DNA of 64,000 bases from Neoechinorhynchus agilis (taxonomy: Eukaryota > Acanthocephala), in NCBI GenBank assembly GCA_051530055.1, contig CM121342.1, forward strand, positions 1,736,001 through 1,800,000, written 5' to 3'. Positions 23,001 through 36,539 of this stretch are shown here, in pieces (the first letter of the stretch is position 1; every line of letters begins with the position of its first letter). A model generated the notes under the pieces. The model had not been told where the DNA came from, searched no databases, and was given only the letters and a program-made list of their open reading frames with translations. The position numbers were made by a program, and so were the translations under genes.

Positions 23001-26000
23001 TTTATTGAATCCGTCGATTCCGTACAAGACGATTGCGAAATCGCCGATCGTATGGTCGAGCTAGTAAAGCATTATAATATTCACGAATTTTCTGACGTTG
23101 AGCGTAGTATAATTGAAAATATAGCCAAGATCTTAGTCCGATGCTTTAATGCGTCAGATTCGTGTTCAGCTAATAAGCTTGAAATGCGAACAAATGCTCT
23201 CAAACTTGTTCTTGAAGACGTAAACCAGCTCAGTGAGAATGTTGAGATCTTTGCTCGTGACCTTTATGTAAGATTAGAGTGATGAAGTTTAAATTTTTTA
23301 TAAACCTTTAAAGGGTGCTCACCTTCTCGACGGAGTTCTGACAGATGAGAATGCCGTTGACGCACTTCAGGTGCTTGAATCTAGTTTAAACAATCTCACT
23401 GATCAGCACAATATAATCGTTCGACATCAGAAGGCCCTAAAAGTAATTGAAACTTTTATTATTTTATTATTAAACTTAAAATAGGTGGAGGTTTCTCCGT
23501 TTCTCGAACTTGAAGAACTAAATGATGAGTTTAATGCAATAAAAATGTTGTATGAGATAAAACCGCAAGTTGGAATTTTACACGATCTCCTTTATAAGGC
23601 ATATCTCCTACCTTTATAAGCATTAAGTCTATAATCACTTTTCGTATAGACTCCGATTTCTAAGCTACCGATTGAACAATTCACTTCTGATATTTCAAAA
23701 ATTGAAAGGAACTTGCTGGCCGCTGAACGAAAGCTTCAAGTTAATGTCATCGTAGGGTCTATCCACAGCGAACTCGAAAAAATAAATAATAAAGTTAGAT
23801 TTTTACAATTATTATTATAACCACTAAGTTCATTTAGATGCCGCTTGTGATATGTATGAGAAATCCAAATCTCACTCCTCAGCATTTGGCTCAAATTTTC
23901 ACTCTGTTAGGAGTCCAGGACGCAAATCTCGATAAACTTACAGTTTCCGCACTGGAGGAAATCGACGCGTTTTCAAACACAGAAAAAGTTGTTGAAATTA
24001 CCAATTTGGCCAACTCTGAAGCATCGATTGAGGAATTGTTGAATAAGGTAGTTCTTTAGCTAATTTATTTTAAATTAAATATTAGAATCCAGCATTAATC
24101 TAGAAGGAAAAAATCTTTTTAATAACAACAAACCTTGGAATTCTCATCGTGCATGGATAATTTTCTTTAAGTGCCTAAAACACTAATTTTAAAAAGTACA
24201 ATTGATAATTTCAAAAAGCTTCCTTTTAAATAGTAAACATTAAAACTGATCTTCTTAAGATTCGGCAAACTTGGGAAAATATGAAACTACCCATGGTATT
24301 GAAAGGCGTTGGACCACTACCTGCATTACTCGGTGACATTGAAGATCTAAATCAAGTAGTTGAGGACAGTGTTGTAAATATTGCTGCAATTTTAAGCTCG
24401 AAATATGTGGGACGTTATCGACAAAATGCCGCCAAATGGCAAAATGACTTAAGTGCCTTAAGGGATGCTTTGGTATGAGTTTAATGTTTCGACTTGCTTT
24501 ATACTCCTCGTGGCATAGGATGCACTCTCATCCCTTCAACGCGATTATCTATTTTTGGAAAAGATTTTCAATTCGTCTGACATAAGGAGGGAGTTGGTAA
24601 ATGAGGCGAATCACTTTAACGTGGCTGAAGGCGTCCTTGTTGGAGTTGTAAGAAATTTGACGAAATATCCTCTTGCTTTGGACTTAATAGAGGCAAGAGG
24701 TTTGACTTGCCACTCTATTCGATTTAAACGGTCTTATGTTTTACACAATAATAGGAATTATTGATAATCTTGATAGAGGGATAAAATCGATCCAGGTTGT
24801 GAAATCTGGCCTAAGTGAATTTTTAGAATCAAAACGACGACTATTTCCACGGTAAGCATGTCATTTTACATCACATTTTTTAAAATAACGTTTATTGGAA
24901 GATTTTATTTTCTATCAGATCAAGAATTAATAGAAATTCAATCTAACTCGAATGACCCGATATTTATGCTGGATTATATACGAAAATGTTTTGATGGAAT
25001 TCAATCCCTAATATTTAAAGAAGGTCCTAACAACAAAATGCAAGTAATGGCAATGATCTCTCCTGAAAAAGAAGCAATAGGCATCGAAAAGGTATTAATC
25101 ACATTATTAATTTGTTCTTTATTTTTTAAACCAACAGTTCTTCGCTAATGATACCGTTGAGATCTGGCTGCAGAAACTGGAAGTGAACATGCAAAAGGCT
25201 GTTGCTGATGCGACGATAAAGGCCATTAGTGCATATAGAGGTTCAAACCTCCTGGAATGGATCAATAAGCATTCCCATCAGGTTTTAATTTTTCATATAT
25301 GAATAATCACACATTTCTAAAAAAATTACAATTAGGCCATTTTAAACGCCTCTTACATCTTTTGGACAACTAAAATAACTGAGATTTTGGTGAATGGCCC
25401 GTCAGAATATCTCGAAAAATACGAGCAAAGTCTATCAAGCGAGTTGACCAACTTAGCGTTCATTGCTCGTCAGAATCTGGATGCCACGTCTCGCTTAACT
25501 GTGCGAGCTCTAATCACAATAAAAGTTCACGCTCGCGATATTGTCGCGGAATTAAATAAGAGATCTGTAAAGTTAACTTTTCGGATAATAGCATTAAATG
25601 TTTTTCTTAGGTCAGCGTCGTTTCAGACTTTGAATGGACAAAGCAATTACGCTACTATTTGAATGAACTGAAATTAAGGATTGAAATGGCTAATGCGTCT
25701 TTTTCGTATGCCAACGAGTACTTAGGATGTGCAGAAAGGCTTGTTATAACACCTCTTACGGTAAATTGCTATAGATATTTTTGAAGATTGAATTGTTCAT
25801 ATTGGTTGTTTTCTGACGGAGAAATTAAAATGATTTTATTTTTAAATCCGATATTTTGAATGCATAATCTTGTGCGCGTCTATAAAGGTTGTTTAAGTGT
25901 TTTATTCGCACTTTAATGTGTGTGAATGAAACACTTAAACAACCTTGATAAAGGTACAAGATTGTGCCGAAATATGGGATTTTAAAATAAAATCATTTTA

Positions 26001-29000
26001 ATTTCTTCGCCATGAAACAACGCTATAGATATTGAAAAATAATAGCTAAGTAAAAATTCTGAATCTTTCATCTGCCTCATTCAGGATCGTTGTTACCTGT
26101 GTCTGACGGGTGCGACCCAAGTTCATCTTGGTGGCGCTCCTGCAGGGCCAGCAGGAACAGGAAAGACGGAAACGACAAAAGATTTAGCGAAAGCCTTAGG
26201 AAAGCCTTGTTTTGTATTTAATTGCTCAGAAAGTATGGATTATAAGGTATATTGTACTTGCGTGACAAATCTATTTTTCTCCGCCATTAAATAGTTAATG
26301 GGCAAATTATTTAATGGTATGGTTCAAACAGGGACATGGTGCTGTTTCGACGAATTTAACAGAATTAATGTTGAAGTATTATCAGTTATCGCCCAACAGT
26401 TGATGACCATAAGAGAAGCGAAGCGATCAGATGTTAGTTTTTTTGCATTCTTATTTCGAATAATTCCAAATAAATCTTAAAGCTCACCGAGATGGTTTTC
26501 AATGGTCGACGCGTTCCACTGATCAGTAGCTGTGCTGCATTTGTTACGATGAACCCGGGTTACGCTGGTCGAACCGAGTTACCGGACAACTTAAAGATGT
26601 TATTTCGCCCGATTGCAATGATGGTTCCGGATTACAAATCAATTGCCGAAGTTATTCTTTACTCTGAAGGATTCGAGGAATCCACTATGCTTTCAAATAA
26701 GATGGTTCTAATGAATAAACTTTGCAGTGAGCAGCTATCAAAGCAAGATCATTATGATTTTGGTGGGTAAAGCGCTTTAAAATGAGTAAAATGTGACTAC
26801 TTTGTAGGAATGCGAGCGATTAAGTCAATCTTGGTGATGGCTGGTCAGCTAAAACGACAAAGACCAAACGAAAGCGAGGTGATTACTTTAATAAAGGCAC
26901 TTTATGATAGCAATATTCCAAAGTTCCTGTCAACAGATGCAGAGCTCTTCAAGGTTAAATCCTCTTGAGGAATCCTTTAATTCTCTTTTTCTAGGCAATT
27001 GTTAGGGACCTATTTCCACTTATTGGTGCTAAAGATGATCAGAGCCAGTTACTTCAAACAAAGGTCAAGGAAGCCATGGATTCAAAATCCATGATATATA
27101 CAAATTCATTCGGTGAAAAGGTTTCCCAACTCATGAGTACCTTGAAAGTGCGCCATGGAGTGATGGTTGTCGGCGCTGCAGGAAGTGGAAAATCGAGCGT
27201 TTGTGAGGTGAATTTGGTTATGTGATTAAATTTAAGAAGCGGAGCAATTTAGATCCTTGCAGACTCCTGTGACCTTATCTCAAAGGAATCAGATATTACG
27301 GACGTTCTCCCCGTAAAAATGTTTCACGTAAATCCCAAATCGATTACGATTGATGAACTTTACGGTTGCTTCGACAAACATACACTTGAATGGAAGGAGG
27401 GTCTTTTGGGAAAAGTCGTCAAGAAATGCATTAATGTAAGTTTCGTCGCTAATTTTTAAGGTCGAACTATATTGTTAGTGGCAAATAACGCCCATTTTGT
27501 TCTTGAGTTTAAAATCGAAAAAATTTACTTAAAAATTAATCTCCTTTTTACAGAAATGTTTTCTTCGCGATTAAAAAGTAAATTAGCCTTTTGAGTAATT
27601 TTATGAATTTTAGTTTAAGCGATTGTCAAACCACTGGATAATTTGTGATGGCCCAGTTGATGCTTTGTGGATAGAAAACCTGAACACAGTCCTAGACGAC
27701 AATAAAATGCTCTGTCTTCCAAATAGCGATCGAATAAAATTCACCGATCACATGCGGATGATATTCGAAGTCTTGGATTTGCGATCGGCATCACCTGCAA
27801 CTGTATCGAGGTTTGTATATAAGAAAATTTGCTTTCCCCTATTCAAATTACCAGATGTGGGATGGTTTATATGGATGAGACTGTCGTCGGTTGGCGTCCA
27901 TATTTCCAAAGATGGTGTAAATCTATTGCCTCGATGGTTCCTGAAGATCTCATCAAACTGCTTAATGATTTCTTTGAAATGTACGTCGATGACGCTTTAG
28001 ACATGGTGATCGCATCTAATCATGAACTTCAGCAACAGGCATGTTAATCTAATGTTCCTTTTTTATTCTTTGAATTTAATTTCTAGGGACGATTCGGTAA
28101 AGTCACAACTCTATGTTCAATGCTAGAAAGTTTAATTTACAATCGTGGAAAAGCTTTGTCCATTTATTCAGACAAGGGCTTTTTGTGCAATGCATTTGTT
28201 TTTTGCTATTTTTGGGCAATGGCTGGAAATGGAACCGTTGCAGACTGGGAGGAGTTTGATATTTTCGCAAAGGAACAATTTGATAGGAGTGCTCATATTC
28301 AGGTTTTAATTTTTCAGCACTATGACAATAAAACTGCATTCATAAGGTCCCACCTTTTGTAATGCTTTATAAATGCTATGTAAATCCTGAAGCTGGTATT
28401 TTTGAGGAATGGGACGACATTGTACCTGAACTGAAACTTCGCGGATACATATCGGCGATTGAGATGTTCGTGCCGAATATCGACAGCACTCGATTTGGAT
28501 ACATTTCTAAAATGCTCCTTAAAAATAGTTCGAATGTTCTTCTAAGCGGAGAAACTGGAGTTGGAAAGGTAACTTTTTATTTTCTTTTTAACCAAGGAAA
28601 GTTTCTCAATAGTCCGTGATTTTAAAACAATCTTGCAAAGAATTAAGTATAAACGAGGACTTTGGTAATATTCTTATAAATTTTTCGACGAGGACAGAAA
28701 GTGCATCTTTTCAATCTGCATTAATCGCGAAAATAAATAGAGAAAGGAAAAGTGCGAGAATGTCTAGTTTAGTTATTGATATGGACAAACCAAAATCGAG
28801 CATTTCTTCTACAGGTTATTTTTTTTATTATATAAAAATCTATGCGTTCTCTTTAAGATTTAAATGGGAATGTGCTTGCCGGGAAAAGAACAATTGTGAC
28901 AATCGACGACTTAAACGTACCAAAACCGGATACTTTTGGTACTCAGTCAGCTATTGAACTTATGAGACAATGTATAGATAGAAAGGGAATTTATCAGCGG

Positions 29001-32000
29001 GATAAATTTAATTGGATACCCTTAAACGTAAATTGCATTTGTGAGAGATCCAAGTTTTAAAGTTTTTAATTCAGGAAATATCATTCAGCGCTACTTGTGG
29101 TCCTTCAGGTGGTGGTAGGTCTATTCTCTGCCCTCGATTGCTGAGAACTATGACAATATTAAATGTCCCTCAACAAAGTGAATTTGACATGAAAATCCTC
29201 TTCAAGGTACACTAACATGAAACAGTTCATTTAAAAACCCAATCTAGACGATCGCAAGAAGATACTTTACTGATGCCAGTGCTCAATTTATTGACAATAT
29301 TGGAATTATTGTCGACATTAGTGTTGAATTTTATCTAAAGTTGATCAAGACGTTTCGACCGACACCTGTAAAGTCCCATTATCTTTTCAATTTAAGAGAT
29401 CTTTCCCGCACTGTGCAAGGTTTGATTAATTCTGGTCTTAAATATATCTAAGATACATGTTTATTTGAAAGGAATTTGTCAAATTCAAACTGATGAGGTT
29501 TGGACTAGGGAAAACCTATTAGATGTGATGATTCACGAAACCTGTCGCGTATTTGGCGATCGTTTGTTGGACGAAAGTGAAGTTCAGTCGTTTTATAGCC
29601 TACTCGAAGCAACTATTTTTGAAGTTAATCGTAAGGTTTGAACAATTCGTGGAAGTAGCGTATTTAAAATAATCTGGGAAAGGCCCACGATGTCAATAAA
29701 TTAATCGAAAGACCATTACTCTTTTGCGATGTATCTGGATATGAGTTAGGACGTAATACGTCGAAATATGAACGAATTGATGATTTGGAGAAGCTAAAGA
29801 AAAGGCTGGCGCTAGTTGGATCATAGTTTAAGAGCATATCGTTTATACATTGTTCGTAGATCCAAGACACATTTTTGCAAAAAACGAACTCTAAAAACCG
29901 AATTATATTCTTCAAGTCGGCTGTTGTTCATTTTGTAAGAATTGCGAGAATTCTTAAACAAGAGAGAGGAAATGGACTGATCATTGGTATGAGTGGAGTC
30001 GGAAAACGGTCACTCGTAAGGTTATGTGATTTTTGCTTCTACGTGAACAATTTATTGCCACTTTCTTTGAATAGACTCGCTTGTTTCATGTACAATATGG
30101 AATGCGTTGAAATAAAATTATCGCGAGGATATGGAATTGAGAATTTTAGACAGGAATTAAAACAACTTTTTAGGACCGCCGGCGGGGAAAACGAGCCATG
30201 TGTACTGTTGATTTCTGATGATCAAGTTAGTGAAATAATGTTTTGAACCAATAATATTACTCCGGTTATTTTAGTTGATAAACGATCAGTTTCTCGAGGA
30301 CATTAATGGGTTTCTTAACAATGGTGAAATTGCAAATCTATGGGAAAGACCCGGCGAATTAGAGCAGATATTAATTTCTACGAATAGAACGCTTAAAGAT
30401 TTGCAACGTTCTGAAGATACTTATGAAATGATGTACGAAGAATTCATGCTTCGAGTAAGACGAAACCTACACATTGTGCTTTGCATGAGCCATCTGAGCG
30501 ACAAATTCAGGTCCATAAAGGGTCAATCTGTTAATTTTTATGCTATTTTTGCTTTCAGAATTCGCTGTCGACTGTTTAACTCGATTGCTACATGCACCAC
30601 AATCGATTATATCAGCGAATGGGACAATGATGCTTTGATCAACGTTGCTCAAACTTTCTTAGACGAAGATAATGACATTCGTCTTCAACCAGAATTAATG
30701 GTTTATTTTTTTCTTAATTAATTAAACGAAAATTTCTTTTTAGGAAAAATTAAGAAGGCTTTCAGTTAGATTCCACGTATCCGCTAAGCAATTAGGAGAA
30801 GAAATGTCAGAAAAAGAAGGACGGCAATATTTCGCGACGTCATCAACTTATGTTCAATTTCTAAAATCTTTTCTTGTGAGAAAACAGAAAAGACAAAAGT
30901 AATTAACTGCTAGAAATTTATTTTATTCACATTCAAATGAATTCACATCGTATTTTTGTACTAAATTGCAATAGAAAAATAAGTGAAAATTTGATGTGAA
31001 CCAGAGGATTGAAAATAATCTTTAGCTAAATATTGCATCGATTCATCATTAATGACTTTCTCAATTGAAATGATAAATGAAAACAGTTGACACTAGGACA
31101 CAATTTGGCTTATAAAAATTTGCTGATTTTTAAATTATCTAATGTTATTCAACTCTTTTAATTTTTGTAGATATTTAAAAGATGAGCAGCAAAGATACAC
31201 GAATGGAATCAAAAGATTGGAAGATACGAACCTCCTTGTGAAAAGAATGAACGCTGAATTACTGGTACTAGAGCCAAAGTTAAATGAGCAGCGTGCTAAA
31301 TCCGAGGAAATGCAAAGAGAAATAAGCTCTGAGCAGTTTAGAATCACAGCGGTTTGCGGTCTTTTTACTTTTCACTTAAACATTTTGTGAGTTTAATAGT
31401 TAACTGAAAAAGTGGCGGCGGCAAACAAGCAGGCTGAACAAAAGGCCAAGGAAGTGGGCATAATTCGAGATGAGGTTAATAACGAACTTAGAAAAATGAG
31501 CCCAATAATATCAAAGGCCACAAAAGGTGCACTTCTTTGAAATGATCATATTACTTAAAAGAAGTTTACATAGCTTTGGACAGTCTTAATAAAGATGATA
31601 TAATAAGTGTAGGAAGTTATGCAAAACCACCTAACCGGATTAGAAAAATGATGGGCGCCATTTGCTTACTGTTTAATGAAGACAACGATTGGAACAGCGC
31701 TAGGCGTTTGCTTAATAGCAAGGAATTCATAAAGCGATTAAGGGATATAGAGAAAAAAATTCTTGAGAAACCTCCGTCGATGTTTAGAGCTCTGAAGGTG
31801 TACATCGAGGATCCAGAATTCACTCCAGAACAAATGCAGCTTTCGTCGACGGCATGCAAATCCCTCTGTGAGTGGGTAATTGCGCTTTATGAGTATAGGA
31901 AGGTCCGAATAAAGGTTAGTTTGCGATTGATCGTGATAAATAGCCGATTTTTCTAAAGGTTGCACCTGTGGAAGATAATTACAAAATGCTCCAAAAAGAA

Positions 32001-35000
32001 TACTTGAGAACTACTGAAGATGTGAATGAGAAACGAGCTGAACTAGACCAGGTTTTCTAATTTTAAAATTTCTTAGTCTATTAGTTATGTGATTTATCTT
32101 CTCTGACTATATAAAGACTGTAATTAAACTTGATAAAGAAGATAAATTATTCGAAAAGTTTATCAGAAATTCTAAAAATCGCATTGAAGTAAACTTCTTA
32201 TTCACAAATAGTTACATGAAAAAATCGAGATTCTGAAAGCAAAAGCTGAAAAGACCGAGAAGGATCGACAAGCAATAAGTGAAGAGATGCAGTTAACGAA
32301 AGCGAAAATACATAGATCGCAACAGTTGGCAGTTGCATTAGTCAGTGAAAGTGTTAGATGGGGAGAGCGTCGGGATGAACTCCAAGTTTTATTGGACAAT
32401 AATATCGGTGATTCCTTGTTATCGAGTGCATGTCTCAATTACCAAGGACCGTTTTCAAACGAATACCGACTACAGGTAGAATTTTCCCAAAAATAGGGAT
32501 CCCGAAATATCTTACAATTAGATGTTTTCTAATTGGACGAATGAATGCACTAAAGAGCAGTTAGTTTTGTCAGAAGATGTTTTTGAAGGATATGTCTCTG
32601 ATCCGAGTGTTTTCCTCGAATGGAAGCAGCATGGACTGCCTGATGATCCATTCAGTATTCGTAGTGCTGTGATTTTGCTTCACTGTGCGCGGTGGGCTCT
32701 ATGTTTGGATCCACAAAGTCAGGTTTAAGACTCCGATTATTTTTCAGTCTGCCAACATTTTTCATTAAGGCATTTCAATGGATGCGAAACTCCACCCGTA
32801 ATTACAGGCATGTTTCCCATAAAGATCCGGGGTTAATAAAGGAAGTAGAGCTATCGGTATCATTAGGATCAACATTGTTGATCACAGACATCGATGGTGA
32901 TATTGACTCATGTTTAATCAAAGTTATCGAAAAAGAGCTTATCCAAAAGGTATTTAAGAAAGAAGATCTATGTAAACTGGAAAATCATTAGGCTGGACGA
33001 ACCACAATAATGATTGGCGACAATGAAGTTCAGTACCACCCAAATTTTAAGCTTTATATGTTCACTAACTTAACCAATCCTTCATATACTCCTGAACACT
33101 ACTCAAAATGCAACGTTGTGAATTTCGAAGTAACATTATCCGGACTCATTGATCAATTACTTGGGTTTGTATTCAAAAAACAATTCCTAAAATAAGTAAA
33201 ACCTCTTCTTCAGGGAAATAATCCACATTGAAGAACCTCTTGTTGAACAAAGTAGGAACAAAGGCTTGATTTATGGCCAAAGTCTTAGACGTCAGCTTAC
33301 GGAATCTGAGAGTGAGATATTGAATTTGATAACGCTATCCGGAGACAATATCCTTGACGATGACACGGTTGTGAACTCTTTAAAGAAAGCAAAGGAGAAG
33401 GCGAATGAAGCGAATCGTGGATTTTTAGAATTGGCGCAGTCAGAGAAGGTGTTTGAACAGACTCGAAAACGATTTAGAAAAGTTGCAATGATGGGATCTA
33501 TGATATATTTCGCTCTGAATACGCTTCAAGTTCTCGACCCGATGTATAGCTGGTCATTGGAATACTTTTTAAAAATATTTCGAAATGTTACGTCCAAAGG
33601 AAAATCTACAGTTGAATTGGAACATAAATTAAAGATGCTGATTGAAGAATTGATACGTGACGTCTACAAAATTATAGGATGGTAAGGGGAGAAAATACAT
33701 GACTCGTCAAGTTCATAATATATTTTTAGGTCGCTTTTTGAGAAAGACCGTCAACTCCTTTCCTTTGTTCTATGCGTGCAACTTAAAAGACTAATGGGAG
33801 ATATGGATGAGAATATGTTAGATGATATTTTATCAGATACTGTGAGTAATGGTTTTCAATGAACAAAGCTTAGGATTTATGTTTTATTTAAGATCGAACC
33901 TGTAGAAAACGAGGCCATGAGCGCTATTTTGCTCAAGAAAGCGAAGTATTTGACCAAGTATAACAGCTTCAAGTCATTGCCGGAATTAATCTTAAAAAAC
34001 CCATTGATTGTCTCATTAACTGATCAAAACGACATTCAATTAAATTCGAACATTGAACACACCTTTCCTGGTTCGACGAGCCAGTTAAAACTTAACGCAT
34101 TAGAGAAGCTCGTTTTGGTTAAAGAATTTGTGCCACGGTTCTTGCCGCAAGCTACTGCTGCGTTCATAAAAGAGAGTTTTGGTCCCGAGCTAAACAAAAC
34201 GGCGCAAGACGACCTTATGGAGGTGTATAATAAATCTTCGAATCAAGTGCCACTGCTGATTGTATTGTGTCCTGGATCCGACCCCTTGAAAAGTTTTAAC
34301 ATGCTTTCGCGATCATGTGGGATGGAAGAGAAGTCACAATTTGTTTCACTTGGACAGGGACAAGGACCAAAGGCGGAAAAATTAATTTCCAATGCAACTC
34401 GAAGTGGACATTGGGTATTTTTACAAAACTGCCATCTTGCTCCTTCTTGGATGGACAGTCTCGAAATAATATTTAACGACATATCTTCTGCAACTATCGT
34501 TCACAAAAACTTCAGACTGTTTTTAAGCACATTACCAACTATGGCGTTTCCTCGAAATATCCTTTCCAATAGCATAAAAGTGATTTTCGAGCCTGCCAAA
34601 GGTATCCGAGCCAACGTGAGGCGTTGCTTAGAAATAGATACTAATAATGTGGTAAACGAATTCCGTTGGTTTTCAGTTTGATGAAATCTAAACTAAAAAT
34701 TATTATAGGGTTAAAATCAAGTCGCTTTGGTTATCAAGCAGTAGCTGCACTTTCCTTCTTTCATGCGGCAATTCTTGGAAGAAAAAAATTTGGGCCACGG
34801 GGATGGAACATTCCATATGAATTCAACGATAGCGATTTCGATTACGCACTCAATTCTTTGCGCTTTTATTGCAACAATAACGAGTTTGATTGGCGAGCTT
34901 TGAACTACATGATCGGTAAATCTAGTAGAACTGCCTACAATAATTATTTTCACTAAAAATTCCAACAAAAAAATATAATATTTTCAAATTTAAATTTAAT

Positions 35001-36539
35001 GCCCTTAAATGAACGTTTTAGGCGAAATAACATACGGGGGCCGAGTGACAGATTTTTGGGATCTGCGGTGTCTTCGAGCGACGCTAAGGCGAATCTTTTC
35101 GAACAAAATTGCTTCGAACGAATATTTGTTCTCAAAATCAGGTACTTTATGAAGAACCCAAAACGTGCAGCAATATTATTTTTTTAGGAATTTACCATGT
35201 GGCCAAGTGTATAGATCAACTTACTACCAAAACTTATATTAACCAATTACCTGCTAATGACAGCAGTGACATTTTTGGTCTTCATCCAATCACCGATGAG
35301 CTTGTGCAAGTAAGCAATCGCGTTAATATAATTAACTGAAATTTTTTCTAGAAAATGGAAGGAATCGAATTTACTGAATCATTGCGTTTGTGCTTCAGGC
35401 AGTCAGTTAGATCAACGAAGATTCGATCTACAGATGTGAACATTCTTGATCTCTGCAAGTGGATTTTAATAATGTTGCCTATAAATGATTTGAATCTGGA
35501 CTCAGCACCCCAATGGATGTTTGAGGTTTTAATGCAGAATTATACCATCTTTAAAGCACATTTCACTTTAGAAAGATAAAGAAGGGCAAATAAATTCATT
35601 ATCGACATTGCTCGAACACGAAATTTTTCGTTATAATAAACTTGTCGAATTTCTTCGGGTACTTTAAGCAGTTTTCTTGAAAATTTAAATTTTCACTTTC
35701 CGATTACAGGAATCAACAACGAACATAATGAGTGCAATTAATGGTCTTGTCGTAATGGATGAACAAACGAATCTTGACTACAACCGATTTTTAGTCAATA
35801 AACTTCCTGATTCGTGGAATAAAATCTCGTATCCCACCACAAATTCTCTTCGTGCCTACATAACGAACTTAAAAGCGAGACTTTCCTTTATGGAAGCGTG
35901 GATATCCCAGGGAAACCCAAAATCTTTTTGGCTGCCTGGACTTTACTTTACACAAGGATTCCTCACTGCAGTTCTTCAAATCCACGCGCGTCAAAACATG
36001 CTTCCAATCGATCAATTAAAATTTAAGTTTAATTTTACCAATATTTACATCGATCAACAAGAGTATGTAGAAGCGATTATGGAAGCCTTGGACGAAGAAA
36101 CAAAGTTTGATATGATTGTAAGTCGTATTTTTAGTTATTTTTAATTCTTGAACTTTTCATATTAAGCTACCCAATATAACTTCTGGAATTCTTATCCATG
36201 GATTGTACTCAGACTGTTTCCAATTTTCTCAGGAAACATTAAAGATGAGTGAACCCCAAGGCACATCATTGACCCACAAGCTTCCGGTTATACACTTGGA
36301 GCCAGTTTCACTTCTAACTAACGACCCAATCAAGATGTACTCGTGCCCGCTTTACCGAACTTCTGTAAGGTCGGGAATTTTATCAACGACCGGTAGGTTT
36401 TTAGCTTTTATTATTGATTATAAAGTTTTAAATAGGTCATTCAACAAATTATGTCATGACGGTTGATATCCCAACGGATAAAGATGACGATTTTTGGACT
36501 GAAATGGGTTGCGCGATTTTATGCCATCCATCGGAATAA
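20042..36539 (+). CDS. DNAH6: Axonemal inner-arm dynein heavy chain, DNAH6-type
   Basis: More than 40 short exons joined by introns mostly of 35-60 nt; first exons 20042-20140, 20191-20435, 20479-20629, stop at 36537-36539. Order: N-terminal tail and linker (20042-26080); AAA1 with Walker A GPAGTGKT (26145-26168) and Walker [12 protein letters not shown]2 with GAAGSGKSS (about 27170) and [10 protein letters not shown]3 with GETGVGK (about 28550) and [12 protein letters not shown]4 with GMSGVGKRS (about 29990); coiled-coil stalk with microtubule-binding head (about 31170-32490); AAA5, AAA6 and C-terminal domain ending in [13 protein letters not shown]1 residues ([35 protein letters not shown]) point to the DNAH6 group rather than cytoplasmic dyneins. 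It moves axonemal doublets. Long introns occur at 22353-22656, 24054-24260, 27436-27613 and 30880-31170. A foldback sits in the intron just before AAA1. Confidence 0.93.
25780..26021. repeat. Foldback element, family 1, complete copy in dynein intron
   Basis: A 242-bp insert with full inverted arms: TTTGAAGATTGAATTGTTC and AAGGTTGTTTAAGTGTTTTA on the left; AAACACTTAAACAACCTTGA and TTTAATTTCTTCGCCATGAA on the right. It is flanked by perfect 12-bp direct repeats GCTATAGATATT (25768-25779 and 26022-26033). Removing the insert and one repeat would leave an intron of about 70 nt, typical for this gene. Confidence 0.92.

Noticed and set aside
20042-36539. Nematode origin or cytoplasmic dynein
   Set aside because: AAA1 sequence [19 protein letters not shown] is axonemal type; cytoplasmic dyneins read GCFDEFNRLEE.
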